Assembly: GCF_016907555.1 (NCBI RefSeq)
Contig: NZ_JAFBCE010000001.1
Location: 1,426,001 to 1,490,000, forward strand
Length of the DNA: 64,000 nucleotides
Origin: Microbacterium laevaniformans
GTDB taxonomy: Bacteria; Actinomycetota; Actinomycetes; Actinomycetales; Microbacteriaceae
Direction: 5' to 3'
The position numbers and the translations under genes were made by a program. The notes under the pieces are model-generated. The model was not told where the DNA came from, searched no databases, and saw only the letters and a program-made list of their open reading frames with translations. Of this stretch, positions 53,516-62,172 are shown piece after piece. Numbering within the stretch: position 1 is the stretch's first letter; every line of letters begins with the position of its first letter.

Positions 53516-54595
53516 ATGAAGCTGCAGCATCCGTTCCGCACGGCTCTCGTCGCCACGCTCGGCGTGGGCGTCGGCATCCTGCTCATCACCAGCGTGCAGT
53601 CGCTGTCGACGATCCTGCTGTACGTGGGGACGGCCCTGTTCCTCGCGCTCGGGCTCGATCCTCTCGTCAGCTGGCTGGAGCGTCGTCGCCTGCCGCGGTG
53701 GGCGGCGCTGCTGATCACCTTCGCGGCAGTGCTGGCGGTGTTCACCGGCATCGTGCTGATCGTCATCCCGGTCCTCGTGGGGCAGATCGCTCAGCTGATC
53801 ACGCAGGTGCAGCGACTCATCGACAGCGCGGTCAACGGCTCGTGGAACCCCGTCGACGATCTGTCGAAGTGGCTGCACGCCACCTTCCCCGCGCTGGATG
53901 TCGACATGGCGTTCAAGTACGTGTCCGACTGGTTCAACAGCCTGGACTTCGCGCAGATCGGAACATCGGCCGGCAACGTGATCCTCGGCATCGGCGCCTC
54001 GATCATCTCGCTCATCACCGGGGCGATCATCATCCTGATCCTCACGATCTACTTCACCGCGTCGACGCCGTCGCTGAAGGCGTCGGTCGCACAGCTCGTG
54101 CCCGCCTCGAAGCGGGCACGTTTCGTCGACCTCTCAGAGCAGATCACCGCATCCGTGGGTCACTACGTCATGGGGCAGGTCACGCTCGGTGCCATCAACG
54201 GTGTCCTCAGCGCCGCCTTCCTCTCGATCATCGGGGCCCCGTTCCCGGCCGTGTTGGCGGTGATCGCGTTCTTCTTCTCGCTGATCCCCCTCGTGGGCAC
54301 ACTCACGGGTTCGGCGATCATCGTGCTCACCTGCCTCATCCCCGGACTCAGCTCGCCGCTGACGGCGATCGTGGCGCTCGTCTGGTACGTGGTGTACATG
54401 CAGGTGGAGGCCTACCTCCTCTCGCCGCGCATCATGAACCGCGCGGTGTCGGTGCCCGGCGCCGTCGTGGTGATCGCAGCGCTGGCCGGAGGCGCCCTGC
54501 TCGGACTCCTGGGCGCGCTCATCGCGATTCCCGTTGCCGCGAGCATCCTGATCATCTACCGTCAGGTGATCATTCCTCGTCAGAACGAGCGATGA
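53516..54595 (+). CDS. AI-2E family transporter (PerM/YdiK-like)
   Basis: A 359-residue permease of the AI-2 exporter superfamily with about eight membrane segments. Typical blocks are LFLALGLDPLVSWLERRRLPRWAA near the N-terminus, GHYVMGQVTLGAINGVL in the middle and the AYLLSPRIMNRAVSVPG loop near the end. Members export signalling molecules, drive Na+/H+ exchange or have unknown cargo; which applies is unclear. The start is a probable leaderless ATG. Its stop is 3 bases from that of the convergent hydrolase gene. Confidence 0.9.
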   Translation: MKLQHPFRTALVATLGVGVGILLITSVQSLSTILLYVGTALFLALGLDPLVSWLERRRLPRWAALLITFAAVLAVFTGIVLIVIPVLVGQIAQLITQVQRLIDSAVNGSWNPVDDLSKWLHATFPALDVDMAFKYVSDWFNSLDFAQIGTSAGNVILGIGASIISLITGAIIILILTIYFTASTPSLKASVAQLVPASKRARFVDLSEQITASVGHYVMGQVTLGAINGVLSAAFLSIIGAPFPAVLAVIAFFFSLIPLVGTLTGSAIIVLTCLIPGLSSPLTAIVALVWYVVYMQVEAYLLSPRIMNRAVSVPGAVVVIAALAGGALLGLLGALIAIPVAASILIIYRQVIIPRQNER

Positions 54596-54598
54596 GTC

Positions 54599-55312
54599 CT
54601 ACTGCTCGTCCCATTCGGTGGCGAGGGGCAGCGCGTCGGGGTTGACGGCCGCGACGATCTCCGTGAGAACGCGGCGCGTCTGCGTCTCCCCCACCCACAG
54701 ATGCTTGCCGCCGTCGACGGCGATGACCCGCGCATGGTCGATGGGGGCGAAACGGTCGTGAGCTTCGGCGGGGCGGAGGTAGTCGTCGAACTCGGGGATG
54801 AGAGCCACCACCTGCCTGGTCTCTCCCCGCCACGCGGCGACGTCCGCCGCGGTGGCGCGATGCAACGGCGGGGAGAGCAGGATGACGCCGTCGATCGCGT
54901 GATCCCGCCCGTACTTCAGAGCCAGTTCGGTACCGAAAGACCATCCCACGAGCCAGGGATGCGGCAGAGCCCGCGCCTCGACGAAAGCGAGCGCCGCGGC
55001 AACGTCGAACTCCTCGGCGCGTCCGCCGTCGAAGGCACCCTCGCTCGTGCCGCGGGGCGACGTCGTGCCCCGCGTGTTGAATCGCAGGACGGCGAGGTCG
55101 GCGAGGGCCGGCAGGCGTCCGGCGGCTTTCCTCAGGATGTGCGAATCCATGAACCCGCCGGCTGTGGGCAGCGGATGCAGTGTCACGAGCGTGGCGACCG
55201 GGTCGCGGTGCGCGGGCAGCGCCAGCTCTCCGACGAGAGTCAGCCCGTCGAGCGTTTCGAGCTCGATCTCCTCGCGCCGCGCGGGCAGAAGTACCGGTCC
55301 GCGAATCTCCAT
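54599..55312 (-). CDS. Alpha/beta hydrolase
   Basis: A 237-residue cytoplasmic hydrolase with the nucleophile elbow GWSFGTELA, a nucleophile-preceding RFNTRGTTSPRG segment like that of the small dienelactone-hydrolase/YsgA-type family, a candidate Asp in PEFDDYLRP and the catalytic His in GGKHLWVG. The substrate is unknown. The ATG at 55312 is one base after the stop of the small zinc-site protein gene, so both belong to one operon together with the transglycosylase-like gene. Confidence 0.88.
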   Translation of the reverse strand: MEIRGPVLLPARREEIELETLDGLTLVGELALPAHRDPVATLVTLHPLPTAGGFMDSHILRKAAGRLPALADLAVLRFNTRGTTSPRGTSEGAFDGGRAEEFDVAAALAFVEARALPHPWLVGWSFGTELALKYGRDHAIDGVILLSPPLHRATAADVAAWRGETRQVVALIPEFDDYLRPAEAHDRFAPIDHARVIAVDGGKHLWVGETQTRRVLTEIVAAVNPDALPLATEWDEQ

Positions 55313-55313
55313 C

Positions 55314-55595
55314 TCATGCCACCTTCCAACAGGCCGTGTGCCAGTGCCGCCGCGCGGCCAGATCCGCGGCGTCGCCCAGGACGCCGTCCGCGCGCCACAC
55401 CACGACGTGAGCCGTGCGCGGCGCTATAGATCGGCCGCACCCCGGGCAGACGTAGGTCTTCTGCGCCTGGACGGCACTGACCGGTTGCACGGTCCACTCG
55501 GCGCCGCGCCGGGACTCGGTACGCTTCCAGCCGCTCAACAGCCGATCGAACGAATCGTCGGCTGGTGAGGGCTGCCGTCGGTTCGCGCGCGGCAT
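55314..55595 (-). CDS. Small protein with Cys/His zinc-site pattern
   Basis: A 93-residue basic protein. Cys50-x2-Cys53 (CPGCG) and His86-x2-Cys89 (HTACW) would form a single zinc site, with His63 and His84 as extra candidates; the outline recalls an ATP/GTP-independent HNH or zinc-ribbon fold but no catalytic motif is convincing. The ATG at 55595 is 4 bases after the transglycosylase-like stop, and longer in-frame starts would overlap that gene. Possibly nucleic-acid binding (inference). Confidence 0.8.
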   Translation of the reverse strand: MPRANRRQPSPADDSFDRLLSGWKRTESRRGAEWTVQPVSAVQAQKTYVCPGCGRSIAPRTAHVVVWRADGVLGDAADLAARRHWHTACWKVA

Positions 55596-55599
55596 GTGC

Positions 55600-56337
55600 T
55601 CAATACCACCCCGTGGACTGTGAGTGCGACCACGCCCCGCACGGGCTGCTGTAACGTCCCCCGATGTAGCCGAGGCCCCAGGCGATCTGCGTTGCAGGAT
55701 TGGTCTCCCAGTCTGAGCCCGCCGACGCCATCTTGCTTCCCGGAAGCGCCTGCGGGATGCCGTAAGCGCCGCTTCCCGCGTTGTAGGCGCCCACACGCCA
55801 TCCGGACTCCTTGTTCCACAGGGCGACCAGGCAGGCGAACTCGTCGTCGCCCCAGCCGCGCTGCTGGACCATCCCGTACGCGATGGACTGTGCCGTGCCC
55901 GGGTCGGGAGCCACGAACGGGGGCGACCACGACGAGCTCGACGACGACGATCCCTTCGCTGCCGACGGCGTGGGCGTCGGCGTGGGCTTGGGCGTGACGT
56001 AGACGCTGTACACGACGCCGTCGCGTCCGAGGCCGACTGTCTGGTCGGATGCCGCGAGGTACGCCTGGGCGTTGGCGATCGTCGACGCGTAGAGAGAAAT
56101 GGGGGCGACCTCGGCGGCCTGGGCGCGCGGGCTCGTGGCCGTCATCGGTCCGATGTACGCGACGCCGAATCCGAGAACGGCCAGCACGGCGAATCCGCTC
56201 ATGACGCCGCGTCGGCGCGACCACTTCGCCGTGGGGGCAGGCGGACGCACGCGACGCGGGGAAACCTGATTTCTCCGCGCGGCGCGCGTCTCGGGAACAT
56301 CGACGCGGGCGGGCGTCGATTCGGCGTCGGCAGTCAC
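55600..56337 (-). CDS. Membrane-anchored lytic-transglycosylase-like protein
   Basis: A 245-residue exported protein. A basic cytoplasmic tail of about 45 residues, one membrane segment (about 46-66), a Pro/Thr and poly-Ser linker, and a C-terminal SLT-like domain with FACLVALWNKESGWRVGAYN (the Glu is the likely catalytic acid) and GAYGIPQALPGSKMASAG. It probably cuts or binds peptidoglycan, as resuscitation-promoting proteins do. The GTG at 56337 has GGAGGA close upstream and TAGAAT 9 bases before. Confidence 0.87.
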   Translation of the reverse strand: MTADAESTPARVDVPETRAARRNQVSPRRVRPPAPTAKWSRRRGVMSGFAVLAVLGFGVAYIGPMTATSPRAQAAEVAPISLYASTIANAQAYLAASDQTVGLGRDGVVYSVYVTPKPTPTPTPSAAKGSSSSSSSWSPPFVAPDPGTAQSIAYGMVQQRGWGDDEFACLVALWNKESGWRVGAYNAGSGAYGIPQALPGSKMASAGSDWETNPATQIAWGLGYIGGRYSSPCGAWSHSQSTGWY

Positions 56338-56346
56338 AGTCCTCCG

Positions 56347-56352
56347 ATTCTA
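56347..56352 (-). promoter_or_regulatory. -10 box for the transglycosylase-like gene
   Basis: TAGAAT on the minus strand lies 9 bases before the GTG at 56337; a GGAGGA ribosome-binding-like sequence is between them. Confidence 0.4.
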
Positions 56353-56385
56353 GCGCGCTGCTCCGAGCCCGCCAGGCTGTCCTGA

Positions 56386-56952
56386 TCAGACGACGGCGAG
56401 CATGACCTCGACGGTGGCGTCCAGGACAGCGTCCACCTGCGCCTCGCTGTAGCCCCGCCGCTGCATCCGGAAAGCGACCGAACGCACCTGGTCGACGGTC
56501 ACCGGTTCGCCGCTCTCGAGGAAGCGTGCGATCTTGTCGGCGACCAGATCGACCTCGTCGACCCGGTAGCCGAAGCGCAGCATTCCGACGCGGCGGAAGC
56601 GACGGCCCTTGGGGCGGGTGAGGCGATCCAGCACCTCCTGGGCCAGCTTGCGCGACTGTCCCACCCATGCTCGTGCGCCGCGACGAGACAGTGCCTGTTC
56701 GCGTTCGCGGGCGGCGAACGCGTCTTCGATGCGGCTGAGAGCAGCATCGACCGCGACCACCTGGTATCCACGCCGCACGAGCGGAAACGCGGCCGTGCGG
56801 ACGGCGGCCGCATCGATGTCTGTCGACTGCCCCGACTCGAACGCCGCGCGGGCGCGGGCCAGGAAATCGTCGACGGCATCGGGACGATAGCCGCGGGTGC
56901 GGCCGGACGTCAGCGGGAACGGCGGCGCGCTCGTCGCGACGGCGTCGTTCAT
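56386..56952 (-). CDS. DivIVA-domain-like protein made of a duplicated unit
   Basis: A 188-residue cytoplasmic protein with four GY-x(4-5)-VD motifs at residues 21, 62, 128 and 167. They form two copies of one unit (about 21-80 and 128-185): GYRxxxVD, a helix ending in ESG, then VRxxAFxxxRRGY and VDAxL. The second half of each unit matches the N-terminal DivIVA/Wag31 box that binds curved membrane. No coiled-coil tail like that of DivIVA is present. The ATG overlaps the cdsA stop by 4 bases, so it is translated with the phospholipid gene. A role at the pole or septum is inferred. Confidence 0.85.
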   Translation of the reverse strand: MNDAVATSAPPFPLTSGRTRGYRPDAVDDFLARARAAFESGQSTDIDAAAVRTAAFPLVRRGYQVVAVDAALSRIEDAFAAREREQALSRRGARAWVGQSRKLAQEVLDRLTRPKGRRFRRVGMLRFGYRVDEVDLVADKIARFLESGEPVTVDQVRSVAFRMQRRGYSEAQVDAVLDATVEVMLAVV

Positions 56953-57971
56953 GAGACCACCAGAGGAGAGAAGAGGAAATAGAGAGCCAGAGCGGCGGCA
57001 GCCGAGGGCAGGATCGAGTCCAGCCGATCAAGCACGCCGCCGTGGCCCGGCAGCCATGAACTCATGTCTTTGATGCCCAGATCGCGCTTGATCATCGACT
57101 CGCCGAGGTCACCGACGGTCGCACACCCCAAGATGAGCAGCCCGAAGACCACGCCGGCCCACCAGGGGATGCCGAGGACGAACAGTGCCCACAGGACGGA
57201 GGCGATGAGAGTCGCCAGGGCTCCCCCGGCGAACCCCTCCCATGTCTTCTTCGGGCTGATCCGCGGCGCCATCGGGTGCGAGCCGAAGGCGAGCCCGGAC
57301 GCGTAGGCTCCGGTGTCCGTCGCGACCACGGCGATCAGCATGCCGAGTACCCAGTACTCGCCCTGGTCCTGGCGCAGCAGGACCAGCGCGAGACTCGCCA
57401 GGAACGGGACGTACAGCGGGAGGAAGCCGGCGATCAGCACATCGCCGAGGACCTCGCCGTATCGACGCCCGTCGCGAGCGACCATCTGCGCGAGCAGCCG
57501 CCATACGATCACCGCGGTCACCGCCCCGAAGGTCAGCGCCCAATGCGTCAGGTGACCCGCGAAGAAAGCGGACAGCATGATGACCGCGCCGGCGACGATC
57601 TGCGGCCACACATCGACGCGCCGGCCGGCGGTCTGCAGCGCCCGGCTGAACTCGAACACGCCGAGCAGACACACCGGCACCGCGAACACGAGGAAGAGCC
57701 ACTTGATGAACAGCAACGAGCCCAACACCACGGCTCCGACCGCCAACCCGATGAGGATCGCCATCAGAAGATTGCGACCGGTGCGCGCATTGATGCGGTC
57801 GGTGACTTCCTCGAAGTCGGCGCGAGCCCGGTCCATCTGGTGCTCGATCTCGGTGCGCGCGGCGCGGACGTGAGCCTGGAAGCTCGCCGAGCTTGCGGAG
57901 CGCGCGCGGTCCCCCCCCGGGTCCGGAGCGCCTCCGAGCCCGGCATCTCCCGGCGAGTCGGTGGTCGGCAC
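56949..57971 (-). CDS. cdsA: Phosphatidate cytidylyltransferase
   Basis: This makes CDP-diacylglycerol, the precursor of all phospholipids, in the membrane. The 340-residue protein has a hydrophilic N-terminal region of about 65 residues (including a helical segment FQAHVRAARTEIEHQMDRAR), about eight membrane segments and the C-terminal CDS signature VGDLGESMIKRDLGIKD with LPGHGGVLDRLDS. The GTG at 57971 begins 4 bases after the frr stop, with GAGGA overlapping that stop. Confidence 0.95.
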   Translation of the reverse strand: MPTTDSPGDAGLGGAPDPGGDRARSASSASFQAHVRAARTEIEHQMDRARADFEEVTDRINARTGRNLLMAILIGLAVGAVVLGSLLFIKWLFLVFAVPVCLLGVFEFSRALQTAGRRVDVWPQIVAGAVIMLSAFFAGHLTHWALTFGAVTAVIVWRLLAQMVARDGRRYGEVLGDVLIAGFLPLYVPFLASLALVLLRQDQGEYWVLGMLIAVVATDTGAYASGLAFGSHPMAPRISPKKTWEGFAGGALATLIASVLWALFVLGIPWWAGVVFGLLILGCATVGDLGESMIKRDLGIKDMSSWLPGHGGVLDRLDSILPSAAAALALYFLFSPLVVS

Positions 57972-57975
57972 GTCC

Positions 57976-58530
57976 TCAGACCTCGAGAAGCTCGGCTTCT
58001 TTGCGCTTGAGCGCCTCGTCGATCTCGTCGACGTGGCTGCGCGTGACGGCGTCCAGCTCCTTCTCGGCACGCACGAGATCGTCTTCGCCGACCTCGCTCT
58101 TGAGCGCGTCGAGCTCATCCTTCGCCTTTCGACGGATGCCGCGAAGGTGCACCTTGGCGTCTTCCCCCTTGGTGCGAACGAGCTTCACGTACTCCTTGCG
58201 ACGCTCGGCCGTCAGTTCCGGCATCGACACACGCACGATGTTGCCGTCGTTGGACGGGTTCGCGCCCAGGTTCGGCATGTCGCGGATCGCCTGCTCGATC
58301 GCTTTGAGAGCGGACTTGTCATAGGGCGTGACGACCAGAGTGCGCGCTTCCGGCGTGTTCAGGGATGCCAGCTGGGCGAGCGGGGTCGGGGAACCGTAGT
58401 AGTCGACCAGGATCTTCTGGAAGAGCTGGGGGTTCGCACGACCCGTGCGCACGGTCGCGAAGTCATCCTTCGCAGCCTCCACGGCGCGGTCCATGCGGGC
58501 GGACGTGTCAGCCAGGATCTCGGCGATCAC
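57976..58530 (-). CDS. frr: Ribosome recycling factor
   Basis: With EF-G it splits the post-termination ribosome. The 184-residue protein has the three-helix bundle with [24 protein letters not shown], the central beta domain ([13 protein letters not shown]) and KDELDAL near the end. Two GTG codons compete (58536 and 58530); 58530 has GGAG at 5 bases and gives the standard 184-residue length, so it is preferred. It lies between pyrH and cdsA. Confidence 0.96.
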   Translation of the reverse strand: MIAEILADTSARMDRAVEAAKDDFATVRTGRANPQLFQKILVDYYGSPTPLAQLASLNTPEARTLVVTPYDKSALKAIEQAIRDMPNLGANPSNDGNIVRVSMPELTAERRKEYVKLVRTKGEDAKVHLRGIRRKAKDELDALKSEVGEDDLVRAEKELDAVTRSHVDEIDEALKRKEAELLEV

Positions 58531-58587
58531 GGTCACTCCATTCGTTCGGTACGTCAGGGAAAAGTCTAGTGCGCAGCCTTGAGCGGC

Positions 58588-59307
58588 TCAGACGGTGACG
58601 AGCGTGCCGATGGATTCGCCCAGGAGCGCGCGCGTGACGTTGCCCGCGGGTTCCATGCCGAAGACACGCATGTCGATGCCGTTGTCCATGCACAGGCTGA
58701 ACGCCGTGGAGTCCACGACTTTCAGGCCCCGCTGGAGGGCGTCGCGATACGTGATGGTGTCGATCCGGACGGCATCCGGGTTCGTCTTGGGGTCAGCCGT
58801 GTAGACGCCGTCGACGCCGTTCTTGGCGACCAGGACCTCGTCCGCGCCGATCTCGAGAGCGCGCTGCGCGGCGACCGTGTCGGTCGAGAAGTAGGGCAAA
58901 CCGGCGCCGGCGCCGAAGATGACCACGCGGCCCTTCTCCATGTGCCGCTCGGCGCGACGCGGGATGTAAGGCTCTGCGACCTGAGTCATCGAGATGGCCG
59001 ACTGCACACGTGTGGCAGCGCCGGCCTGCTCGAGGAAGTCCTGCAGCGCGAGCGCGTTCATCACGGTGCCGAGCATGCCCATGTAGTCGGCGCGCCCGCG
59101 GTCCATGCCACGCTGGCTCAGTTCCGCTCCGCGGAAGAAGTTGCCACCGCCCACCACGATGGCGATCTCCACCCGGTCGACCGCCGCGGCGATCTCGCGT
59201 GCGATCTGACCGACGACGTCGGGGTTGACACCGAGCTGGCCTCCTCCGAAGGCCTCCCCGGACAGCTTCAGGAGGACGCGACGGCGTCCGGTGTTCTCAT
59301 CGGTCAC
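58588..59307 (-). CDS. pyrH: UMP kinase
   Basis: An amino-acid-kinase-fold enzyme of 239 residues that phosphorylates UMP to [15 protein letters not shown], the [11 protein letters not shown] loop and [11 protein letters not shown] are diagnostic. GTP activation and UTP inhibition are typical of the family. The GTG at 59307 follows AGGA at 9 bases. A strong terminator upstream separates it from tsf, so pyrH-frr-cdsA probably start at TAGTCT (59337-59332). Confidence 0.96.
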   Translation of the reverse strand: MTDENTGRRRVLLKLSGEAFGGGQLGVNPDVVGQIAREIAAAVDRVEIAIVVGGGNFFRGAELSQRGMDRGRADYMGMLGTVMNALALQDFLEQAGAATRVQSAISMTQVAEPYIPRRAERHMEKGRVVIFGAGAGLPYFSTDTVAAQRALEIGADEVLVAKNGVDGVYTADPKTNPDAVRIDTITYRDALQRGLKVVDSTAFSLCMDNGIDMRVFGMEPAGNVTRALLGESIGTLVTV

Positions 59308-59354
59308 GGGGGGTTCCTCTCGTCGAGATGCAGACTACCGAAGGCGGTGCACGG

Positions 59355-59389
59355 AAAAGGGGTCCGCATTCGGTGAATGCGGACCCCTT
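59355..59389 (-). terminator. Terminator between tsf and pyrH
   Basis: A perfect 15-pair stem (59357-59371 with 59375-59389) and a 3-base loop lie just after the tsf stop; on the minus strand the stem ends in CCCCTTTTCC, giving a T-tail. This is the most canonical intrinsic terminator in the window. Confidence 0.85.
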
Positions 59390-59397
59390 GACGCGAC

Positions 59398-60225
59398 TTA
59401 CGCGCCGACCTTGAAGCGGGCGAAGTCGGTGATCGTGATGCCGGCGTCGCCGGCGACCTTGGCGACGGACAGCTTGTTGTCCTTCGCGTAGTCCTGATCC
59501 AGCAGAGCGACCTGCTTGAAGAACGCGTTCACGCGGCCTTCGACGATCTTCGGCAGCGCCGCCTCCGGCTTGCCCTCGTTGCGGGAGATCTCCGTGACGA
59601 TCTCGCGCTCCTTCTCGACCTCTTCGGCCGGGACGTCCTCGCGCGAGAGGTAGGTCGGGTTGGCGAACGAGATGTGCTGCGCGATCGAGCGCGCGGTCTC
59701 GGCGTCGTCACCGGTGTAGGCGAGCACGACGCCGACCTGCGGCGGAAGGTCCTTGCTCGTCTTGTGCAGGTAGATCTCGAACTTGTCACCCGTGATCGTG
59801 CGCACGCGACGCAGCTCGACCTTCTCACCGATGATCGCTGCCTCATCGGAGATGAGCTCGGCAACCGTCTTGCCCTCGGCATCCGCGGCCAGCGCGGCCT
59901 CGACGGAGTCGGCGCTGACGGCGGCGGCGGCCGCGAGCACCTGGTCGGCGAGAGCGATGAAGCGCTCGTTCTTGGCGACGAAGTCGGTCTCGGTGTTCAG
60001 CTCGAGGATGGTGACCTTGCCGTCGTTGAGGGCGGCGGCGACGAGGCCCTCGCTGGTGGAGCGGTCGGCACGCTTCGCGTTGCCCTTCGCGCCCTTGAGG
60101 CGGAGGATCTCGACGGCCTTCTCGAGGTCGCCGTCGGCCTCCTCGAGCGCCTTCTTGGTGTCGACCATGCCCGTGCCGAGCTGCTCGCGCAGGGCCTTGA
60201 TGTCGGCGATGGTGAAGTTTGCCAT
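59398..60225 (-). CDS. tsf: Elongation factor Ts
   Basis: The nucleotide exchange factor of EF-Tu, 275 residues. The N-terminal UBA-like domain ends in REQLGTGMVDTKKALEEADGD and the core shows ELNTETDFVAKNERF, the EF-Tu-contacting block. The ATG at 60225 has AAGGAG upstream. It follows rpsB with an 89-base gap holding a strong hairpin, and ends at a strong terminator. Confidence 0.97.
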   Translation of the reverse strand: MANFTIADIKALREQLGTGMVDTKKALEEADGDLEKAVEILRLKGAKGNAKRADRSTSEGLVAAALNDGKVTILELNTETDFVAKNERFIALADQVLAAAAAVSADSVEAALAADAEGKTVAELISDEAAIIGEKVELRRVRTITGDKFEIYLHKTSKDLPPQVGVVLAYTGDDAETARSIAQHISFANPTYLSREDVPAEEVEKEREIVTEISRNEGKPEAALPKIVEGRVNAFFKQVALLDQDYAKDNKLSVAKVAGDAGITITDFARFKVGA

Positions 60226-60265
60226 GGGTGGTGGCTCCTTGCGTGTCGTGAGTTCTCGTGGGATG

Positions 60266-60304
60266 CCGGTGCGAAGCCGCCCGTCAGGAGCGGCTCCGCA
60301 CCGG
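60266..60304 (-). promoter_or_regulatory. Hairpin between rpsB and tsf
   Basis: CCGGTGCG and AGCCGC (60266-60280) pair with GCGGCT and CGCACCGG (60290-60304) across one mismatch, giving a stem of 14 pairs. There is no T tail. Comparable rpsB-tsf gaps in other bacteria hold attenuators, so this may tune the S2:EF-Ts ratio or protect mRNA ends. Confidence 0.45.
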
Positions 60305-60314
60305 AGAAGTGGTC

Positions 60315-61184
60315 TTACTCGGCAGCGGTCGCTGCGGCGTCGCCCTCGGCCTTGGCCTCGGCGCCCGCGACATCGGCGGCCGACTCGGTGGCGATGGTCT
60401 CGACCTCGGCGACGTCGGTGACGACGGGCGTCTCGAGCAGCTCGCGCTCCCAGTCGGCGAGGGGCTCGGCGTCGGCGGACTCGTCGGTCGGCTGGTGACG
60501 CTGGATGAGGCCCTCCGCGGCGGCGTCGGCGATGATGCGCGTGAGCAGGCCCACCGAGCGGATCGCGTCGTCGTTGCCCGGGATCGGGAACTGGAACTCG
60601 TCGGGGTCGGCGTTCGTGTCGAGGATGCCGATCACGGGGATGCCGAGCTTCTGCGCCTCGCTGACGGCGAGGTGCTCGCGCTTGGCGTCGACGATCCAGA
60701 TCGCCGAGGGCGTCTTGGTGAGGTTGCGGATACCGCCGAGCGACTTGTGCAGCTTGTCGAGCTCGCGCTTCTTCAGCAGGAGCTCCTTCTTCGTGAAGCC
60801 GCTGTCGGCGGGGTTCTCGAAGTTGAGCTCCTCGAGCTCCTTCATGCGGGCGAGGCGCTTGCTGACCGTCGAGAAGTTGGTCAGGAGGCCACCGAGCCAG
60901 CGCTGGTTGACGTATGGCTGGCCGACGCGCGTCGCCTGCTCGGCGATGACTTCCTGCGCCTGCTTCTTGGTGCCGACGAACAGGATGGTGCCGCCGTGCG
61001 CGACCGTCTCGCGGACGTACTCGTACGCCTTGTCGATGTACCCCAGCGACTGCTGCAGGTCGATGATGTGGATGCCGGAGCGCTCCGTCAGAATGAAGCG
61101 CTTGACCTTCGGGTTCCACCGGCGGGTCTGGTGTCCGAAGTGGACGCCGCTGTCGAGCAGCTGGCGAATGGTGACGACGGCCAT
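60315..61184 (-). CDS. rpsB: 30S ribosomal protein S2
   Basis: The 289-residue ribosomal protein opens with [24 protein letters not shown] and carries [17 protein letters not shown] and [13 protein letters not shown]. The C-terminal 55 residues are an acidic Ala/Glu tail absent from E. coli S2 but common in actinobacteria. The ATG at 61184 has AAGGAGA upstream. First gene of rpsB-tsf, with a leader that can fold. Confidence 0.97.
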   Translation of the reverse strand: MAVVTIRQLLDSGVHFGHQTRRWNPKVKRFILTERSGIHIIDLQQSLGYIDKAYEYVRETVAHGGTILFVGTKKQAQEVIAEQATRVGQPYVNQRWLGGLLTNFSTVSKRLARMKELEELNFENPADSGFTKKELLLKKRELDKLHKSLGGIRNLTKTPSAIWIVDAKREHLAVSEAQKLGIPVIGILDTNADPDEFQFPIPGNDDAIRSVGLLTRIIADAAAEGLIQRHQPTDESADAEPLADWERELLETPVVTDVAEVETIATESAADVAGAEAKAEGDAAATAAE

Positions 61185-61371
61185 GGCCGTTCTCCTTCTC
61201 TTTGGGTTGATCGCGTGGGCCGATCGGCCCGAGCGCCTGGTGCCCGGCGCACACCCGCTCACCGCTATCGCGGTGAGACCTCGAGGTGTGGATGCCGCGG
61301 AATCCGTCCGGGGACGGGGCCGCTGTGGGCACGCGGAGTCACCCCGACCAGCGGGGTGCTCAGCAAGTGTA
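61185..61371 (-). promoter_or_regulatory. rpsB promoter and structured 5' leader
   Basis: TACACT on the minus strand (61371-61366) is a -10 candidate, leaving a leader of about 170 bases. It contains ACCCCG/CGGGGT (61341-61357) and a perfect 8-pair hairpin CTCACCGC/GCGGTGAG (61258-61277) with a 4-base loop. Feedback by S2 on such leaders is known in other bacteria; I cannot show that this one binds S2. Confidence 0.35.
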
Positions 61372-61471
61372 TCAGCCGCAGCGCCTCCTCCCCCGACGCT
61401 CGCTGACGTCGGCCGCCCACAGATGCCCGTCGCGGCCGCCGTGGATGGAAGGCGGCCGCGAGGGTGGAGCG

Positions 61472-62056
61472 ATGAACGCAGATCGACAACGTCGCATGGT
61501 GAAACGCGTGCTCCGGGTGGCAGGCACGGTGCTGGCGGTGACCCTCGCCGTCGTCTCCGGTGCATCCGGTGCCGCCGGGGCGGACGGGCATGAGCTGCGT
61601 CCGGCGAGTGGGCGCGCCGGCGCGGCGTCTGCGCGGTGGTCGTGGCCGGTCTCGCCGCCGCGCATCACGGTCGCCTACCGAGCGCCCGCTCATGCATACG
61701 GCCCCGGACACCGGGGCATCGATCTGGCCAGCGCAGTCGGTGCGGACGTACGGGCTCCCGACGACGGCGTCGTCGCCTTCGCCGGCGTCGTCGTCGATCG
61801 ACCGCTGATCACGATCGACCACGGCGATGGACTGGTCTCGACGATGGAGCCCGTCAGCGCGATCGTGCCGGTGGGGACGAGTGTGCAACGGGGTGAACAG
61901 GTGGGCACCGTGGCGACGGGCGGTCACACGGCGCCCGGCGAGATCCACCTGGGAGCGCGGAGAGACGACGTCTATCTCAATCCGCTGCGGCTGTTGGGCG
62001 AGGTGCCGCGGGCCGTACTGCTTCCGTGCTGCGAGCCCGCTCAACAGCCGGGATAG
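61472..62056 (+). CDS. M23 family metallopeptidase (LytM-like)
   Basis: A 194-residue exported protein. A signal peptide of about 36 residues precedes an M23 domain: HRGIDLA supplies the first His and Asp of the zinc site, followed by [28 protein letters not shown] and the last His in GEIHLGARR. The first His of the usual HxH pair is replaced by Glu, as in a divergent actinobacterial group, so activity is uncertain; it may bind or cut peptidoglycan. The ATG follows GTGGAG. Divergent from rpsB, its usual neighbour. Confidence 0.88.
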   Translation: MNADRQRRMVKRVLRVAGTVLAVTLAVVSGASGAAGADGHELRPASGRAGAASARWSWPVSPPRITVAYRAPAHAYGPGHRGIDLASAVGADVRAPDDGVVAFAGVVVDRPLITIDHGDGLVSTMEPVSAIVPVGTSVQRGEQVGTVATGGHTAPGEIHLGARRDDVYLNPLRLLGEVPRAVLLPCCEPAQQPG

Positions 62057-62172
62057 GTGTGGCCGGCGACCCTGGCGGCCTCATCTGGACAGCCGGTGAG
62101 CACAGACGCCGCGATGACGGGGGCATCGACAGCGGGCGCGCGGGTCTTCACGAGAGCAGGCCCGCGGCGCAC

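Noticed and set aside
62057-62172. A small gene or terminator between the M23 peptidase and xerC
   Set aside because: No hairpin with a convincing stem and no frame with a start signal was found.
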